The translations under genes and the position numbers were made by a program. Shown one piece after another: positions 23,511 through 33,413 of a stretch of 64,000 nt of DNA (position 1 is its first letter; each line of letters begins with the position of its first letter). The notes beneath the pieces are model-generated. The model was not told where the DNA came from and ran no database searches. It saw nothing but the letters and a program-made list of their open reading frames with translations. This DNA comes from Idiomarina rhizosphaerae (GTDB lineage: Bacteria; Pseudomonadota; Gammaproteobacteria; Enterobacterales; Alteromonadaceae), in contig NZ_JAMZDE010000001.1 in assembly GCF_024159085.1 (NCBI RefSeq), positions 62,001-126,000 on the forward strand. The letters are read 5' to 3'.

Positions 23511-25841
23511 ATGAGCCAGATACCGCAAATACTTGCTAATGAACTGAAGGTTGATGAACGCCAGATTTCGTATGTTATCCAGTTGCTGGATGAAGGCTCA
23601 ACGGTGCCCTTTATTGCGCGCTACCGTAAGGAAGTGACCGGCGGCTTAGACGACACGCAATTGCGTCAGCTGCATCAGCGCCTGAACTACCTGCGCGAGC
23701 TGGATGACCGCCGCCAGGTGATACTCAAGTCCATTGACGAGCAAGGCAAGTTAACCGACGAACTGGCTCAGAGCATAAAAACTGCTGACTCTAAAACCGA
23801 GCTGGAAGATTTATACCTGCCCTACAAACCGAAGCGCCGCACTAAAGGACAAATTGCCATTGAAGCAGGGCTTGAGCCGCTGGCAGACTTGCTGTGGAAA
23901 GACCCAACACAAAACCCGGAACAGGCTGCAGCCGAATACATTGACGCTGACAAAGGTTTTGTTGATGCGAAAGCGGTACTCGACGGTGCCCGCGCTATTT
24001 TAATGGAGCGCTTTGCCGAGCAGGCAGAGTTACTAAAACGCTTACGCTCACACTTATGGCAGAACGCGCACTTAACCAGCACCGTGGCTGCCGGTAAAGA
24101 AAAAGAAGGCGCGAAATTCCGCGACTACTTTGAATTTTCTGAGTTGTTTAAAACCATCCCCTCGCACCGCACGCTGGCATTGTTACGTGGTCGTAACGAG
24201 GGCTTTTTGCAGCTTTCAATGGATGCCGACCCGGGCAGTGAAGACAAGACCGCTGGCTCACATTGCGAAGTGATTATCGCCGACTTCCTGAACTTTGAGC
24301 ATAAAGGCCGCGCAGCCGATGACTGGCTACGTCAGGTTATTCAATGGACCTGGCGGGTGAAGCTGTCGCTGCACATGGAAACCGAGCTAATGGCTCGCGT
24401 ACGCGAACGCGCTGAGGAAGCAGCGATTCAGGTATTTGCCAGCAACTTAAAAGACTTGCTGATGGCAGCGCCTGCCGGTGCTAAAACCACTATGGGCTTA
24501 GACCCGGGCGTGCGTACCGGTGTTAAGGTTGCGGTGGTCGACGAAACCGGTAAAGCGGTTGCCACTAACACCGTATTCCCGTTCCAGCCACAGAACCAAA
24601 TGGATAAAGCCATGCGTACGCTTGCTACCTTGTGCAAGCAGTACAAAGTTGAGCTTATCAGCATTGGTAACGGCACCCACTCACGTGAAACCGACAAAAT
24701 GGTCGGTGACATGCTCAAACAGCACAGCGACATTAAAGCCACTAAAGTCATTGTGAACGAAGCCGGTGCTTCGGTTTACTCAGCGTCTGAACTGGCTGCG
24801 CAAGAGTTCCCGAATATGGACGTGTCGCTACGTGGCGCGGTATCCATTGCCCGTCGCTTGCAGGATCCATTGGCGGAACTGGTTAAAATTGAACCAAAAT
24901 CTATTGGTGTAGGTCAGTACCAGCACGATGTTAGTCAGTCGCAACTGGCGCAAAGTCTTGATGCGGTGGTTGAAGACTGCGTAAACGCCGTGGGTGTGGA
25001 TGCCAACATGGCTTCTGCCGCGTTGCTTCAGCGCGTATCCGGTTTATCGAAAACTCTGGCGAAGAATCTGGTTGAACACCGCGATGCGCATGGTGCGTTC
25101 CGTAACCGCAAGCAATTGCTAGATGTTGCGCGCATGGGACCAAAAGCCTTTGAACAGGCGGCGGGTTTCTTACGCATTAGTAACGGCGAGCAGCCACTGG
25201 ACGCCTCTTCGGTTCACCCCGAGGCCTATACTGTGGTTGAGCGCATTGCTAAAGAGAACTCGCTACCGGTACAGGAACTTATTGGTAATCAGCAACTGAT
25301 TAAAAACCTAAACGCTAAAGACTACACCGACGAGCGCTTTGGCTTACCAACGGTTACCGATATTTTGTCCGAGCTGGAAAAACCCGGCCGCGACCCGCGT
25401 CCTGAATTCAAAATGGCAGAATTTAAAGAAGGGGTCGAGAAAGTCAGCGACTTAAAGCCCGGCATGTTACTGGAAGGTGTGGTAACTAACGTGGCGAACT
25501 TTGGTGCCTTTATTGATGTTGGCGTACATCAGGATGGTCTGGTGCACATTTCAGCACTGGCGGACAAGTTTGTCAGCGACCCGCGCGAAGTGGTTAAAGC
25601 CGGCGACATTGTAAAGGTAAAAGTGCTGGAAGTAGACATTGAACGTAAGCGTATTGGCTTAACTATGCGTTTAAGCGATGAAGCCCCAACCAATAATGCA
25701 GGCAGCGACAAGCCTAAAACGAAAACCGGAAGCGGGCCTAAGAAAAAGCCTTCAGGTAACGGTGGTCGTGCGCCACAGCCACAAAATTCCGCTATGGGCA
25801 GTGCACTGGCAGATGCCTTCGCAAAAGCGAAAAAAGATTAA
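23511..25841 (+). CDS. tex: Tex/YhgF transcription accessory protein
   Basis: A 776-residue protein with the full Tex layout: N-terminal helical region ([26 protein letters not shown]), YqgF-like fold ([19 protein letters not shown], about residue 325), helix-hairpin-helix domains ([57 protein letters not shown]) and a C-terminal S1 RNA-binding domain ([21 protein letters not shown], residues ~650-720). A basic Gly/Pro tail follows. Tex is a nucleic-acid-binding protein associated with transcription; it is co-oriented with greB, as in other gammaproteobacteria. Confidence 0.95.
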   Translation: MSQIPQILANELKVDERQISYVIQLLDEGSTVPFIARYRKEVTGGLDDTQLRQLHQRLNYLRELDDRRQVILKSIDEQGKLTDELAQSIKTADSKTELEDLYLPYKPKRRTKGQIAIEAGLEPLADLLWKDPTQNPEQAAAEYIDADKGFVDAKAVLDGARAILMERFAEQAELLKRLRSHLWQNAHLTSTVAAGKEKEGAKFRDYFEFSELFKTIPSHRTLALLRGRNEGFLQLSMDADPGSEDKTAGSHCEVIIADFLNFEHKGRAADDWLRQVIQWTWRVKLSLHMETELMARVRERAEEAAIQVFASNLKDLLMAAPAGAKTTMGLDPGVRTGVKVAVVDETGKAVATNTVFPFQPQNQMDKAMRTLATLCKQYKVELISIGNGTHSRETDKMVGDMLKQHSDIKATKVIVNEAGASVYSASELAAQEFPNMDVSLRGAVSIARRLQDPLAELVKIEPKSIGVGQYQHDVSQSQLAQSLDAVVEDCVNAVGVDANMASAALLQRVSGLSKTLAKNLVEHRDAHGAFRNRKQLLDVARMGPKAFEQAAGFLRISNGEQPLDASSVHPEAYTVVERIAKENSLPVQELIGNQQLIKNLNAKDYTDERFGLPTVTDILSELEKPGRDPRPEFKMAEFKEGVEKVSDLKPGMLLEGVVTNVANFGAFIDVGVHQDGLVHISALADKFVSDPREVVKAGDIVKVKVLEVDIERKRIGLTMRLSDEAPTNNAGSDKPKTKTGSGPKKKPSGNGGRAPQPQNSAMGSALADAFAKAKKD

Positions 25842-25860
25842 ACAGGAATAAAAAAGGGAG

Positions 25861-26679
25861 TTAAGCGGTAGCGCTAAATGAGTCCACGGAAGGACGAACG
25901 CGCTTATCGTAGAAAGAAGCTATCATCTCGCCTCGTTCAGGCGACGACAATGTTTTTTTACCCTGCTCTTCAGGCGCTACATCCGACGACGCTGACTGGC
26001 TCTCGCCTTCACCCTCTAAGCTTTTATTAAATGGCGCATTAATACTAATATCAGGACTGCGATTTTCGCCATCTTCTTCACCCGACTTTATCTGTTGCTG
26101 CGCCAGCTCTGCGCGCGCCTGAGTAGCTTTATTAGCCGCTTCGGCAGCAATTGAACGGTCGGCAGCAGAAGGTTGTGCTGGCGCTAATGCCGCACGACGC
26201 ACTACCTGCATTTTTTGAATGGTCGCTTGAGGGTCGCCATTAACCGGGCTGACATCTATTTGAACTTCGCCGCCCACAGCATAAGACTTACCGTCAGGTC
26301 CACGTTCATATTCATAGGAAGGAGAACCAGCATACTGACCGCCAACCGCCGCGTGGGCTTGTTCATGTACACGCACTTCCTGATCGCGGCTTTTTAGTTC
26401 ATCGACTTTTAAAACTTCTTCTTCACTGAGCTTCTGCTGATTCTTTTCAGCATTATCAGTAACTTCTTTACTAGCTTTGTCGGTGGCTTTTTTGTTGTCA
26501 GGCTTACCGTCTGCTTTCGCGTCAGGTTTTCTGTTGGCCTGGGTATCAGCTTTATTACTAGATTGATCAGATTTGGCAGGTTCATTCACCAGCGGCCGCT
26601 GCAAATTATCCCTGTTCATCGACTCCGCAGGTGGTGCCGACGTTACAGGAATAGGCGGTAACGCTGGTGAGATATTCAT
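25861..26679 (-). CDS. SprA-related putative metalloprotease (CJM1_0395 type)
   Basis: A 272-residue protein. A long polar, low-complexity N-terminus (residues ~20-80, rich in K, D, N) leads to the conserved core LKSRDQEVRVHEQAHAAVGGQYAGSPSYEYERGPDGKSYAVGGEV. HEQAH is the HExxH-like zinc motif of the SprA family (PF12118-type). Further on, IQKMQVVRRAALAPAQPSAADRSIAAEA is typical. No signal peptide. Substrate and role are unknown. The next gene on the same strand, which precedes it in transcription, is a small flagellar-rod-like protein, an association that might point to flagellar or secretion assembly (inference). Confidence 0.8.
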   Translation of the reverse strand: MNISPALPPIPVTSAPPAESMNRDNLQRPLVNEPAKSDQSSNKADTQANRKPDAKADGKPDNKKATDKASKEVTDNAEKNQQKLSEEEVLKVDELKSRDQEVRVHEQAHAAVGGQYAGSPSYEYERGPDGKSYAVGGEVQIDVSPVNGDPQATIQKMQVVRRAALAPAQPSAADRSIAAEAANKATQARAELAQQQIKSGEEDGENRSPDISINAPFNKSLEGEGESQSASSDVAPEEQGKKTLSSPERGEMIASFYDKRVRPSVDSFSATA

Positions 26680-26688
26680 ACTAGAACA

Positions 26689-27006
26689 TTAAGCGCTGGT
26701 ATCAATCATTGTGCCCAACATCTCGTCGGCAGTTTCTACCGTACGGGTGTTTGACTCAAAGTTGGTCTGCCCTTGGTTTAATGAAACTAAAGAATCAGTT
26801 GTGTTGGCAGCCGTAACGCTTTGGCTGGTTTCTGACGCGGTTTCAGTTGCGGCCTGGGCACCATTTGCAACGGCATTACTTTGCTGCTGAACATCATTAC
26901 GACCCGATGTTGAAGCAGACGCAATTTCCTGACTCGCTTGTGATACCTGCTGGTTTGCACGTTGCATACCCTGCAGGCCTGAGTTCATTGCTGCACCAAT
27001 TTCCAT
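26689..27006 (-). CDS. Small protein with flagellar-rod-like C-terminus
   Basis: 105 residues from the ATG at 27004-27006 (GGAGG five bases upstream). It is polar and Ser/Ala/Gln-rich, with helical heptads (LQGMQRANQQVSQASQEIASA). Its last ~20 residues, NTRTVETADEMLGTMIDTSA, resemble the C-terminal signature of flagellar rod and hook proteins (FlgB/C/F/G: '...TADEMLxTLxxI'). It is much smaller than any of these. It lies immediately upstream of the SprA-like gene, 9 bases apart, and is presumably co-transcribed. Function unknown. Confidence 0.5.
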   Translation of the reverse strand: MEIGAAMNSGLQGMQRANQQVSQASQEIASASTSGRNDVQQQSNAVANGAQAATETASETSQSVTAANTTDSLVSLNQGQTNFESNTRTVETADEMLGTMIDTSA

Positions 27007-27127
27007 CGTTTCCTCCCACACACTAGGGCGTGTTACTACGAATGTATTTGCCAGTATCGGTCATATTTTAAACATTATCAAGTACCGACAAATACCATTC
27101 GTCGCAAATTTAGCTTCTTAGTAACAA

Positions 27128-28267
27128 CTACGCATGCTGCTGAATTTGGTTTAACAGTGCTTTCCAGGAGCGCTTTTGCATTTCCAGCGAAGCTTTCATT
27201 TCATCAACCTGACGCTTCAAAGCATCAATATCAAGGTTCACATGCTCTTTCAGTGCTTTTGTTCTGGTATCCAGCAACTTCTTGCGCGCCTGATAATAAG
27301 CTTTCAGCTGCTGACCAAGCTTGTCGTAGTGCTCCTGAGCTCTTTCGAACAAAGATTCCGGCGCCGCCTGAGCTTTCAGCTGAGCTCGTTTTAACTGCAT
27401 TTGCAGTTTTGCCCGTTCTACCTGATACGGCGAGCTACGCTTCAAGTTTTTCGCCAGACCCAGCCACTTACTGGCTACGATAAGCCATTTGGTTGGGTCG
27501 AACTGCCACCAGCGAATACCGTTACGATAATCCGCAGCAAAAATGTGGTGGTAATTATGGTAACCCTCGCCAAACGTCAGAAACGCCAGCACGCCATTGT
27601 CACGCGCAGTGTTTTTGTCGGTATAAGGCTGTTTACCCCAAATATGCGCCAGCGAGTTAATAAAGAACGTGGTGTGGTGGTTTAGCACCAGGCGCAACAC
27701 GCCAATAACCAACAATCCTGCCCACACGTCGCCCAGCATGAAACCGGCGGCAATTGGCCAGCCAAAGTTCACAAACAGGGTTAGCGGCAGGTAATGCTTG
27801 TGCTGCCACATAACAATTGGGTCTTTCTGCAGGTCTTTAACGTTATCGTAGTCAGTATAACGGCTCGCCTGATATTCACGGATCATCCAGCCAATATGCG
27901 AGTACCAGAACCCGCGCTTAGCGGAATACGGGTCTTTGTCGTTGTCATCAACGTGCTTGTGGTGCTCACGGTGGTCAGAAGACCAGTGAAGCGCACTGTT
28001 CTGCAGCGCAACCGCACCGCCAATGGCAAAAATAAAACGAATTACCGGGTTTGCATCGTATGTACGATGCGCCCACAGGCGATGATAGCCCGCAGTAATA
28101 GATAAGCCGGCGAAACACGCCGTGCCCAACATAACCCACCAAAACGCGGCACCAATGCCAACGCTGTAAGCGTATAAAGGTACACCAACAATGGCGACAA
28201 TAAAGGTAATAGAGAACACCAGGGTGTTTAACCAGATGATGGGGGGCTTTTCAGAAATCTTTTGCAT
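27128..28267 (-). CDS. Delta-9-type fatty acid desaturase
   Basis: A 379-residue membrane protein. The three histidine boxes of acyl-CoA/acyl-lipid desaturases are present: HRLWAHR (residues ~62-68), HREHHKHVDDNDKDP (~99-113) and HNYHH (~238-242). Four membrane helices lie in the expected positions. The first ~280 residues are the enzyme; the last ~100 are an alpha-helical, probably coiled-coil tail (LQMQLKRAQLKAQ, LKEHVNLDIDALKRQVDEMK) seen in the DesC/DesA type of marine gammaproteobacteria. It introduces a cis double bond for membrane fluidity. It is divergent from fabR, with a FabR site between. Confidence 0.9.
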   Translation of the reverse strand: MQKISEKPPIIWLNTLVFSITFIVAIVGVPLYAYSVGIGAAFWWVMLGTACFAGLSITAGYHRLWAHRTYDANPVIRFIFAIGGAVALQNSALHWSSDHREHHKHVDDNDKDPYSAKRGFWYSHIGWMIREYQASRYTDYDNVKDLQKDPIVMWQHKHYLPLTLFVNFGWPIAAGFMLGDVWAGLLVIGVLRLVLNHHTTFFINSLAHIWGKQPYTDKNTARDNGVLAFLTFGEGYHNYHHIFAADYRNGIRWWQFDPTKWLIVASKWLGLAKNLKRSSPYQVERAKLQMQLKRAQLKAQAAPESLFERAQEHYDKLGQQLKAYYQARKKLLDTRTKALKEHVNLDIDALKRQVDEMKASLEMQKRSWKALLNQIQQHA

Positions 28268-28308
28268 GCATATAACCTAAAACATTCAAATAAAGGCAGG
28301 CGTCTAAT

Positions 28309-28326
28309 AGCGTACACCTGTACGCT
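28309..28326. promoter_or_regulatory. FabR operator
   Basis: AGCGTACACCTGTACGCT is a perfect 18-base palindrome and close to the published FabR/DesT consensus (AGCGTACA...TGT(A/T)CGCT). It lies between the divergent desaturase gene and fabR, 41 bases upstream of the desaturase start. FabR is a TetR repressor that senses the unsaturated/saturated acyl ratio and turns down unsaturated fatty acid synthesis. Repression of the desaturase is therefore expected. Confidence 0.85.
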
Positions 28327-28420
28327 GAATGTACGTGTTTCGTGTTCAAATTACAAGCGGTAAAAGTGTAAAAAGCTGTGTTATCATTCTTAATATACAC
28401 GCAAAGATGACTATACGACT

Positions 28421-29041
28421 ATGGCCGGAATTCGCGCAAAGCAAAAAGAGAAAACCCGACAGGCGTTAATTAACGCGGCAATGAACCAATTAAGCGCCGA
28501 AAACGGTTTCTCCAGTTTAAGCCTGCGCGAGGTTGCCCGTGAAGCCGGTATTGCTCCTACTTCTTTTTATCGACATTTTCGCGACATGGATGAGTTAGGA
28601 CTCACTTTGGTGGACGAATGCGGTCTGGCTTTACGCCAACTATTACGCCAGGCGCGTCAGCGCATTGAATCCGGCGGCTCAATTATTCGGGTATCCATTG
28701 AAACTTTTATGCAGTTTGTCGCAGACAATACCGCTACCTTCAGGCTGTTGTTGCAGGAGCGTTCAGGCCGTTCACGCAGTTTTCGTTTGGCGGTAGTGCG
28801 CGAAATAGACCATTTTAAGGCCGAACTGGAAGACTATTTAGTCAACGAACAGTCGTTTACCCGTGAGCTGGCTGAGTTACAGTCGGACACCATTGCCAAA
28901 ATTGTATTTAGCGCCGGAGCCGACTGTTTCGACGTAGATGAAGAAGAGCGCGAAATTATTACCGAGAAAACGATTCTGCAAGTTCGCTTAGTTGCCCGAG
29001 GCGCCGAGGCGACTCGCCGGTTACTAAAACGAGAGTCATAA
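28421..29041 (+). CDS. fabR: Unsaturated fatty acid biosynthesis repressor FabR
   Basis: A 206-residue TetR-family protein beginning [20 protein letters not shown], followed by the [38 protein letters not shown] and the FabR-specific [19 protein letters not shown]. The C-terminal ligand-binding domain is complete. FabR binds acyl-ACP/acyl-CoA and regulates unsaturated fatty acid genes; here the probable target is the divergent desaturase, through the palindrome at 28309-28326. Confidence 0.93.
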   Translation: MAGIRAKQKEKTRQALINAAMNQLSAENGFSSLSLREVAREAGIAPTSFYRHFRDMDELGLTLVDECGLALRQLLRQARQRIESGGSIIRVSIETFMQFVADNTATFRLLLQERSGRSRSFRLAVVREIDHFKAELEDYLVNEQSFTRELAELQSDTIAKIVFSAGADCFDVDEEEREIITEKTILQVRLVARGAEATRRLLKRES

Positions 29042-29080
29042 AAAAACAATTTTAATCAGAACAAGAAACTGGAGAACATT

Positions 29081-31099
29081 ATGCTTTTACGTGCTGTAGG
29101 CGGTATGGCATTAGCAGTCTTGGCGGCAGATATTGATGCCCGTGAGATGACGCTAATGGAAACCGTAACCACCAAAGCCATTCGTTCGGCTCAATTGTCG
29201 CCGGATGGTCAATTTACAGCGGTTATCCGCTCAACACCCCGAACTCCGTACGAAGATGACGACGGCTCCAGCTACAGTGAGTTAGTGCTTATTAACACTG
29301 AAGGCGAAGAAACGTCTTACCTGAGCAAAGACAAAAAGTTCGGCCGAGTCAGCTTTGGTCCGCAAAGCGAATACCTGTACTTTACCGCAAAAGAAGAAGG
29401 CGATGAGTATCAGGAGCTGTATCGCATGCCTGTGAACGGCGGCGGCGTTCAGTCGGTGTTTGAATTTGACGGCAATATTGGCGGCTACGCTCTGAGCGAT
29501 GACGGCCAGCAGCTGGTGTTTTTATCTTCAGGCGCGAAAGACAGCGATGAAGAAAAGCTCGAGAAGAAAGGCTTTAAAGCCGAAGTTTACGAAGAAGACT
29601 TAACCTATACTCAGGTTTACCATGTTTCATTGGGTGAGGAAGACGCAGAAGCCAAAGCGGTTACCGCCGAGGACCAACACGCGCTTTCGGTTAGCTTCCA
29701 CCCGAATAACGAGCAGCTACTGGTTCGTACCGCACCAACTTCGCTTATTGATGACAATTACATGAGCAGCCAGTATCAACTTATTAGTCTGGATGGTGAA
29801 GTAGTCACTTCTTTTGAAAGTGAGGGTAAGCTTGGTCGTGCAGAATTTTCACCGGACGGTCGTTATTTGGCCATGACCCGCGCTGCTGACTACAACGACC
29901 CTTCTGCTGGTTCTTTATTTGTTTACGACACTCACGAGCAAGAGCACCGCAACGTGTTGCCTGACTACAAAGGCGCAGTCAAAGACTTTAGCTGGCGTAC
30001 CGATGAAGAAATTATCTGGCTGGGTCATCGTGGCACCGAAACCGAAGTTCAGGCATTAACGCTTAAGTTTTTAGAAAGCCGCAGCCTGTTAGAGTTGGGT
30101 GAAGCCATTTTCACCAGCCTGGACGGCGAAGCCGGTAAGTCAGAATTTGTACTGACAGGTCACCGCCCAAGCCACCCGAGCGAAGCCTTTAAATACAGTA
30201 ACGGTCGACTGGAGCGTTTAACCGATTCAAACCCCTGGCTGGCCGATATTGACATGCCACGCCAGGAAACCATGACATACGAAGCGCGCGACGGGCTTAA
30301 ACTGGAAGGCATTGTGGTTTACCCAACCAACTACGAGGAAGGTAAAACCTACCCTCTAATGATGGTGATTCACGGTGGTCCTGAATCGCACTACAGCAAC
30401 GGCTGGTTAGATCGCTACGCATCGCCGGTTAAACATGCTGCAGCTAAGGGCTATGCTCTGTTCTTCCCGAACTACCGTGGCAGTACCGGTCGTGGTGTCG
30501 AGTTCTCTAAGCTGGGTCAGAATGACTACGCTGGTAAAGAGTTCGACGACATTGTTGATGCGAAAAAACATCTGGTCGAAATTGGTTTAGCCGATGAATC
30601 AAGCGTGGGTATTACCGGCGGTTCATACGGTGGTTACGCATCGGCCTGGGGCGCAACGGCACAGACCGAGCACTTTGCTGCCAGTGTTATGTTTGTGGGT
30701 ATCAGCAACAACTTATCTAAGTTTGGTACCACCGACATTGCCAAAGAAATGCACGCCGTGCATGCCCGCAGCTATCCGTGGGACAAGTGGGAATGGTACT
30801 TAGAGCGCAGCCCAATTTACCACGCAGAAAAGGCACGTACGCCAATTCTTATTATGCATGGTAAAGAAGACACTCGTGTACACCCTTCACAATCCATGGA
30901 GCTTTACCGTTACCTGAAAACTCACGGCAAGGTACCGGTTCGTCTGGTGTTATACCCCGACGAAGGCCATGGTAACCGCAAAGTGGCGGCACAGCTGGAT
31001 TACAGCATGCGCTTAATGCGTTGGATGGATACTTTCCTGGTTGAAAAAGCCGAGGAAAAACCCTCGTTTGAACTGCCGCACGCTGAGCAGCTGAAGTAA
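29081..31099 (+). CDS. S9-family prolyl oligopeptidase
   Basis: A 672-residue serine peptidase. A short hydrophobic N-terminus (MLLRAVGGMALAVLAADIDA) may be a signal peptide, followed by a WD40-like beta-propeller (repeats such as AQLSPDGQF, AEFSPDGRYLAMTR, residues ~30-390). The alpha/beta-hydrolase domain holds the oxyanion-side HGGPESHY, the nucleophile GGSYGGYAS, and the acid and histidine in HGKEDTRVHPSQS and DEGHG. It probably degrades peptides up to ~30 residues in the periplasm. The start ATG has GGAG upstream; a terminator follows. Confidence 0.92.
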   Translation: MLLRAVGGMALAVLAADIDAREMTLMETVTTKAIRSAQLSPDGQFTAVIRSTPRTPYEDDDGSSYSELVLINTEGEETSYLSKDKKFGRVSFGPQSEYLYFTAKEEGDEYQELYRMPVNGGGVQSVFEFDGNIGGYALSDDGQQLVFLSSGAKDSDEEKLEKKGFKAEVYEEDLTYTQVYHVSLGEEDAEAKAVTAEDQHALSVSFHPNNEQLLVRTAPTSLIDDNYMSSQYQLISLDGEVVTSFESEGKLGRAEFSPDGRYLAMTRAADYNDPSAGSLFVYDTHEQEHRNVLPDYKGAVKDFSWRTDEEIIWLGHRGTETEVQALTLKFLESRSLLELGEAIFTSLDGEAGKSEFVLTGHRPSHPSEAFKYSNGRLERLTDSNPWLADIDMPRQETMTYEARDGLKLEGIVVYPTNYEEGKTYPLMMVIHGGPESHYSNGWLDRYASPVKHAAAKGYALFFPNYRGSTGRGVEFSKLGQNDYAGKEFDDIVDAKKHLVEIGLADESSVGITGGSYGGYASAWGATAQTEHFAASVMFVGISNNLSKFGTTDIAKEMHAVHARSYPWDKWEWYLERSPIYHAEKARTPILIMHGKEDTRVHPSQSMELYRYLKTHGKVPVRLVLYPDEGHGNRKVAAQLDYSMRLMRWMDTFLVEKAEEKPSFELPHAEQLK

Positions 31100-31112
31100 A
31101 GCAGACTCTAAT

Positions 31113-31152
31113 AAAAAGCCGGGATACTTCATTCGAAGCTCCCGGTTTTTTT
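31113..31152. terminator. Intrinsic terminator after the S9 peptidase gene
   Basis: AGCCGGGA ... CTTC/GAAG ... TCCCGG hairpin followed by eight T on the plus strand, preceded by a run of A. It ends the S9 peptidase transcript. It may also act on the minus strand for the convergent ABC permease gene, as A/T tracts flank it on both sides. Confidence 0.85.
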
Positions 31153-31167
31153 GTCTCTGCAACTTTG

Positions 31168-32373
31168 TTATTTACCCGAAACGGCCTGCCAAATTTCCTT
31201 CCAGCCAGGTTCTTTTCCGTAATACTGAATACCCATGGCGAATAATCTGCCCGCCACGTTACGCATCCAGTATACAAAAGCCGCCAGTAAGACCAGACTC
31301 AGCATCCATTCCCACACCGCGACATCCGTTTGCAACAAACGCGCCGGCATCATGGCAAAGGAGCTAATAGGCAGAATGCTCATTACGGTAGCTAAGGTCG
31401 AGTCTGGCGCACTTACAACACTAAAGCTTAGAAATATTGGCAACATCGGTACCAGCATCACAGTACTGCGTGACGAGTGGTTAGGGTCATCAATGGTTGC
31501 GGAAAAACCCGCTAATAACGCATTAATTAAGACCGTGCCCAATAAAACAAAGATAATGCTCAACAGACCGGTACCAATTCCCCAGTCCAGACCGGAGCCG
31601 CTCTTATCGGAAAACGCGGCAATGACAAGGCTCACGCCCAAAATCATTAAACCAATAAAGAGCATTGACTTAATACTGTGCAAAGTAATACCGATAATTT
31701 TACCGTCCATCCACTGTGTGGGAGTCACAATGGTCAGCAATTGCTCGGTAACCCGTTGTTGCTTCTCGGCGGTTATGGACATCATCATCAAACCGAAGCC
31801 AGTAAAAACCCCGACCATTATGATCACCAGTAACATACTGGCTGAGCCGTCGTTAGCATCATCAATGGAAGCCTCTTCACTTTCTTCAATAGCAAAAGTA
31901 ATGTCCGGCTTCTCGTTAATTACTGCTTTTTGTTCAGGCGCCAGAGGCAACTGCTGAATACGCAAGTCCTGCAATTGTTGCTGAAGTTCACTGCGCAGCT
32001 CCTGTTGCCAGGTCTGAGACTTCTTAACCCAGACTTTTGCGGTTAACTCAGGTGTTATGACAATTAGTGTGTCTAAGTCTTCCGGTAGCTGCGCTTTCCA
32101 TCTTTCCACTTCCATAGTGCCAGCACTACGAAGGTTTAAGTCTTTTGGTGCCTCAAACTCCCAAGACTGTGGCTTGCCTTCTTCATAGAAAATAGCTCCG
32201 TGATATTCATCTGACAAAAGCTGGGCTATTGCGCCCCAGCCAGTGCTCACGGCAAAAATCCCGACCAAAATCACAAGTGATAAAAGCTCCTGCTTCCACT
32301 TAAAGAAGCGCTTAAACTCCCACCATGAAATGGCTTTCAACTGCTTAAAATAACCCGGATTCGTCTGTTTCAT
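31168..32373 (-). CDS. ABC exporter permease (NatB-like)
   Basis: A 401-residue integral membrane protein in the ABC-2 permease family. One helix lies near the N-terminus (LVILVGIFAVSTGWGAIAQLL, residues ~34-54), then a large extracytoplasmic domain to ~residue 180, then five more helices with GVFTGFGLMMMSITAEKQQRVTEQLLT, the conserved stretch before the membrane-spanning bundle. NatB-type pumps extrude Na+ and related cations; a wider substrate range is possible. The start overlaps the ATP-binding protein gene by four bases (ATGA), so both form one exporter. Confidence 0.85.
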   Translation of the reverse strand: MKQTNPGYFKQLKAISWWEFKRFFKWKQELLSLVILVGIFAVSTGWGAIAQLLSDEYHGAIFYEEGKPQSWEFEAPKDLNLRSAGTMEVERWKAQLPEDLDTLIVITPELTAKVWVKKSQTWQQELRSELQQQLQDLRIQQLPLAPEQKAVINEKPDITFAIEESEEASIDDANDGSASMLLVIIMVGVFTGFGLMMMSITAEKQQRVTEQLLTIVTPTQWMDGKIIGITLHSIKSMLFIGLMILGVSLVIAAFSDKSGSGLDWGIGTGLLSIIFVLLGTVLINALLAGFSATIDDPNHSSRSTVMLVPMLPIFLSFSVVSAPDSTLATVMSILPISSFAMMPARLLQTDVAVWEWMLSLVLLAAFVYWMRNVAGRLFAMGIQYYGKEPGWKEIWQAVSGK

Positions 32374-33314
32374 GACTGCGCCTCCTTGCTGTTTCTCTCA
32401 CCACTCGCCTGCCGACGAATCGTATCCAGATATAAATCGTGTAATCCGGGCTGAATTGGCGCAAAAGCTTTAATCGATACCCGCTGCGCAAGTGTAGGCC
32501 ACAACTGCTCTATACCGGCATCAGCATCAAAAGTTATCTCCACTTGTTCTTCACTCACCTTGCGCATGGACTCTATTTGCTCCACGCCCTGCCAGCTGTC
32601 CAAAGCAAGTTGAGCGTTGGTTGTTACCCGGTAAACCGGCTTGGGCAGCAAAGTATCGCGTATCTCCTGCAAGCTCCCCTGAGCTACCGCGCGTCCTTTA
32701 TTCATGAGCAGCATAGTATCGGCTAAGCGTTCAACCAGCTCCATTTGATGCGCACTTAACACCACAGTTTTGCCTCGCTCGCGCAACTCGTTTAAAACCG
32801 TCAGCACGTGCTCCTGGTTTACCGGATCTAAACCCGAAAAGGGTTCATCCAGAATCACCAGTTGAGGGTCGTGCAGCAGCGTGGCAATAAGTTGTACTTT
32901 TTGCTGGTTTCCCTTAGACATCTGACGCAAGGGCTCATCTTTGCGATCAGTCAGCTCGAACCGCTCCAGCCAATTATCAATATCGCTGCGTATATCGCTC
33001 AGCTTCAACCCGCGCAAACTGGCAATATAACTCAGATTATCCAGTATGGTTCGATCCTGATACAAACCGCGGTCTTCAGGCAGGTAAGCAAAGTCGTGAT
33101 AGGTCAGCTCAATACTCTCGCCGTTGTTCTCAACGAGGATTTCTCCTTCGTCGGGCTGGGTCAGGCCAACCAACATACGAACCAGCGACGATTTACCGGC
33201 ACCGTTGGGGCCGAGCAGAGCCTGTATCTTGCCGGGCTGAATATCGAGGGAGATAGCGTCTACCGCCGTTACGGTGCGGTAACGCTTAGTGACATTATTA
33301 ACTGAAAGGCGCAT
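32370..33314 (-). CDS. ABC exporter ATP-binding protein (NatA-like)
   Basis: A 314-residue ATP-binding protein with Walker A LLGPNGAGKSSLVRMLVGL, the signature LRQMSKGNQQKVQL (MSKGNQQK in place of the usual LSGGQQ), Walker B LVILDEPFSGLDPVN and the H-loop VVLSAHQMELVE. The ~90-residue C-terminal extension is usual for NatA-type proteins. It energises the adjacent permease; the two genes overlap by four bases. Confidence 0.9.
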   Translation of the reverse strand: MRLSVNNVTKRYRTVTAVDAISLDIQPGKIQALLGPNGAGKSSLVRMLVGLTQPDEGEILVENNGESIELTYHDFAYLPEDRGLYQDRTILDNLSYIASLRGLKLSDIRSDIDNWLERFELTDRKDEPLRQMSKGNQQKVQLIATLLHDPQLVILDEPFSGLDPVNQEHVLTVLNELRERGKTVVLSAHQMELVERLADTMLLMNKGRAVAQGSLQEIRDTLLPKPVYRVTTNAQLALDSWQGVEQIESMRKVSEEQVEITFDADAGIEQLWPTLAQRVSIKAFAPIQPGLHDLYLDTIRRQASGERNSKEAQS

Positions 33315-33360
33315 GTTATTTTTCTGTTATTTGCTTGAGAAGCGCCTATCTTAGAAAGAC

Positions 33361-33392
33361 AAAGGGCCCGTAACAAGTGTTACGAGCCCTTT
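33361..33392. terminator. Hairpin terminator downstream of pckA
   Basis: A 15-base inverted repeat with a two-base loop (AAAGGGCCCGTAACA / TGTTACGAGCCCTTT, one mismatch) 22 bases after the pckA stop. The T tract after the stem is short and interrupted on the minus strand, so it may act as a bidirectional terminator between pckA and the NatAB operon. Confidence 0.7.
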
Positions 33393-33413
33393 AATTTGTT
33401 TCAAACTATGAAT

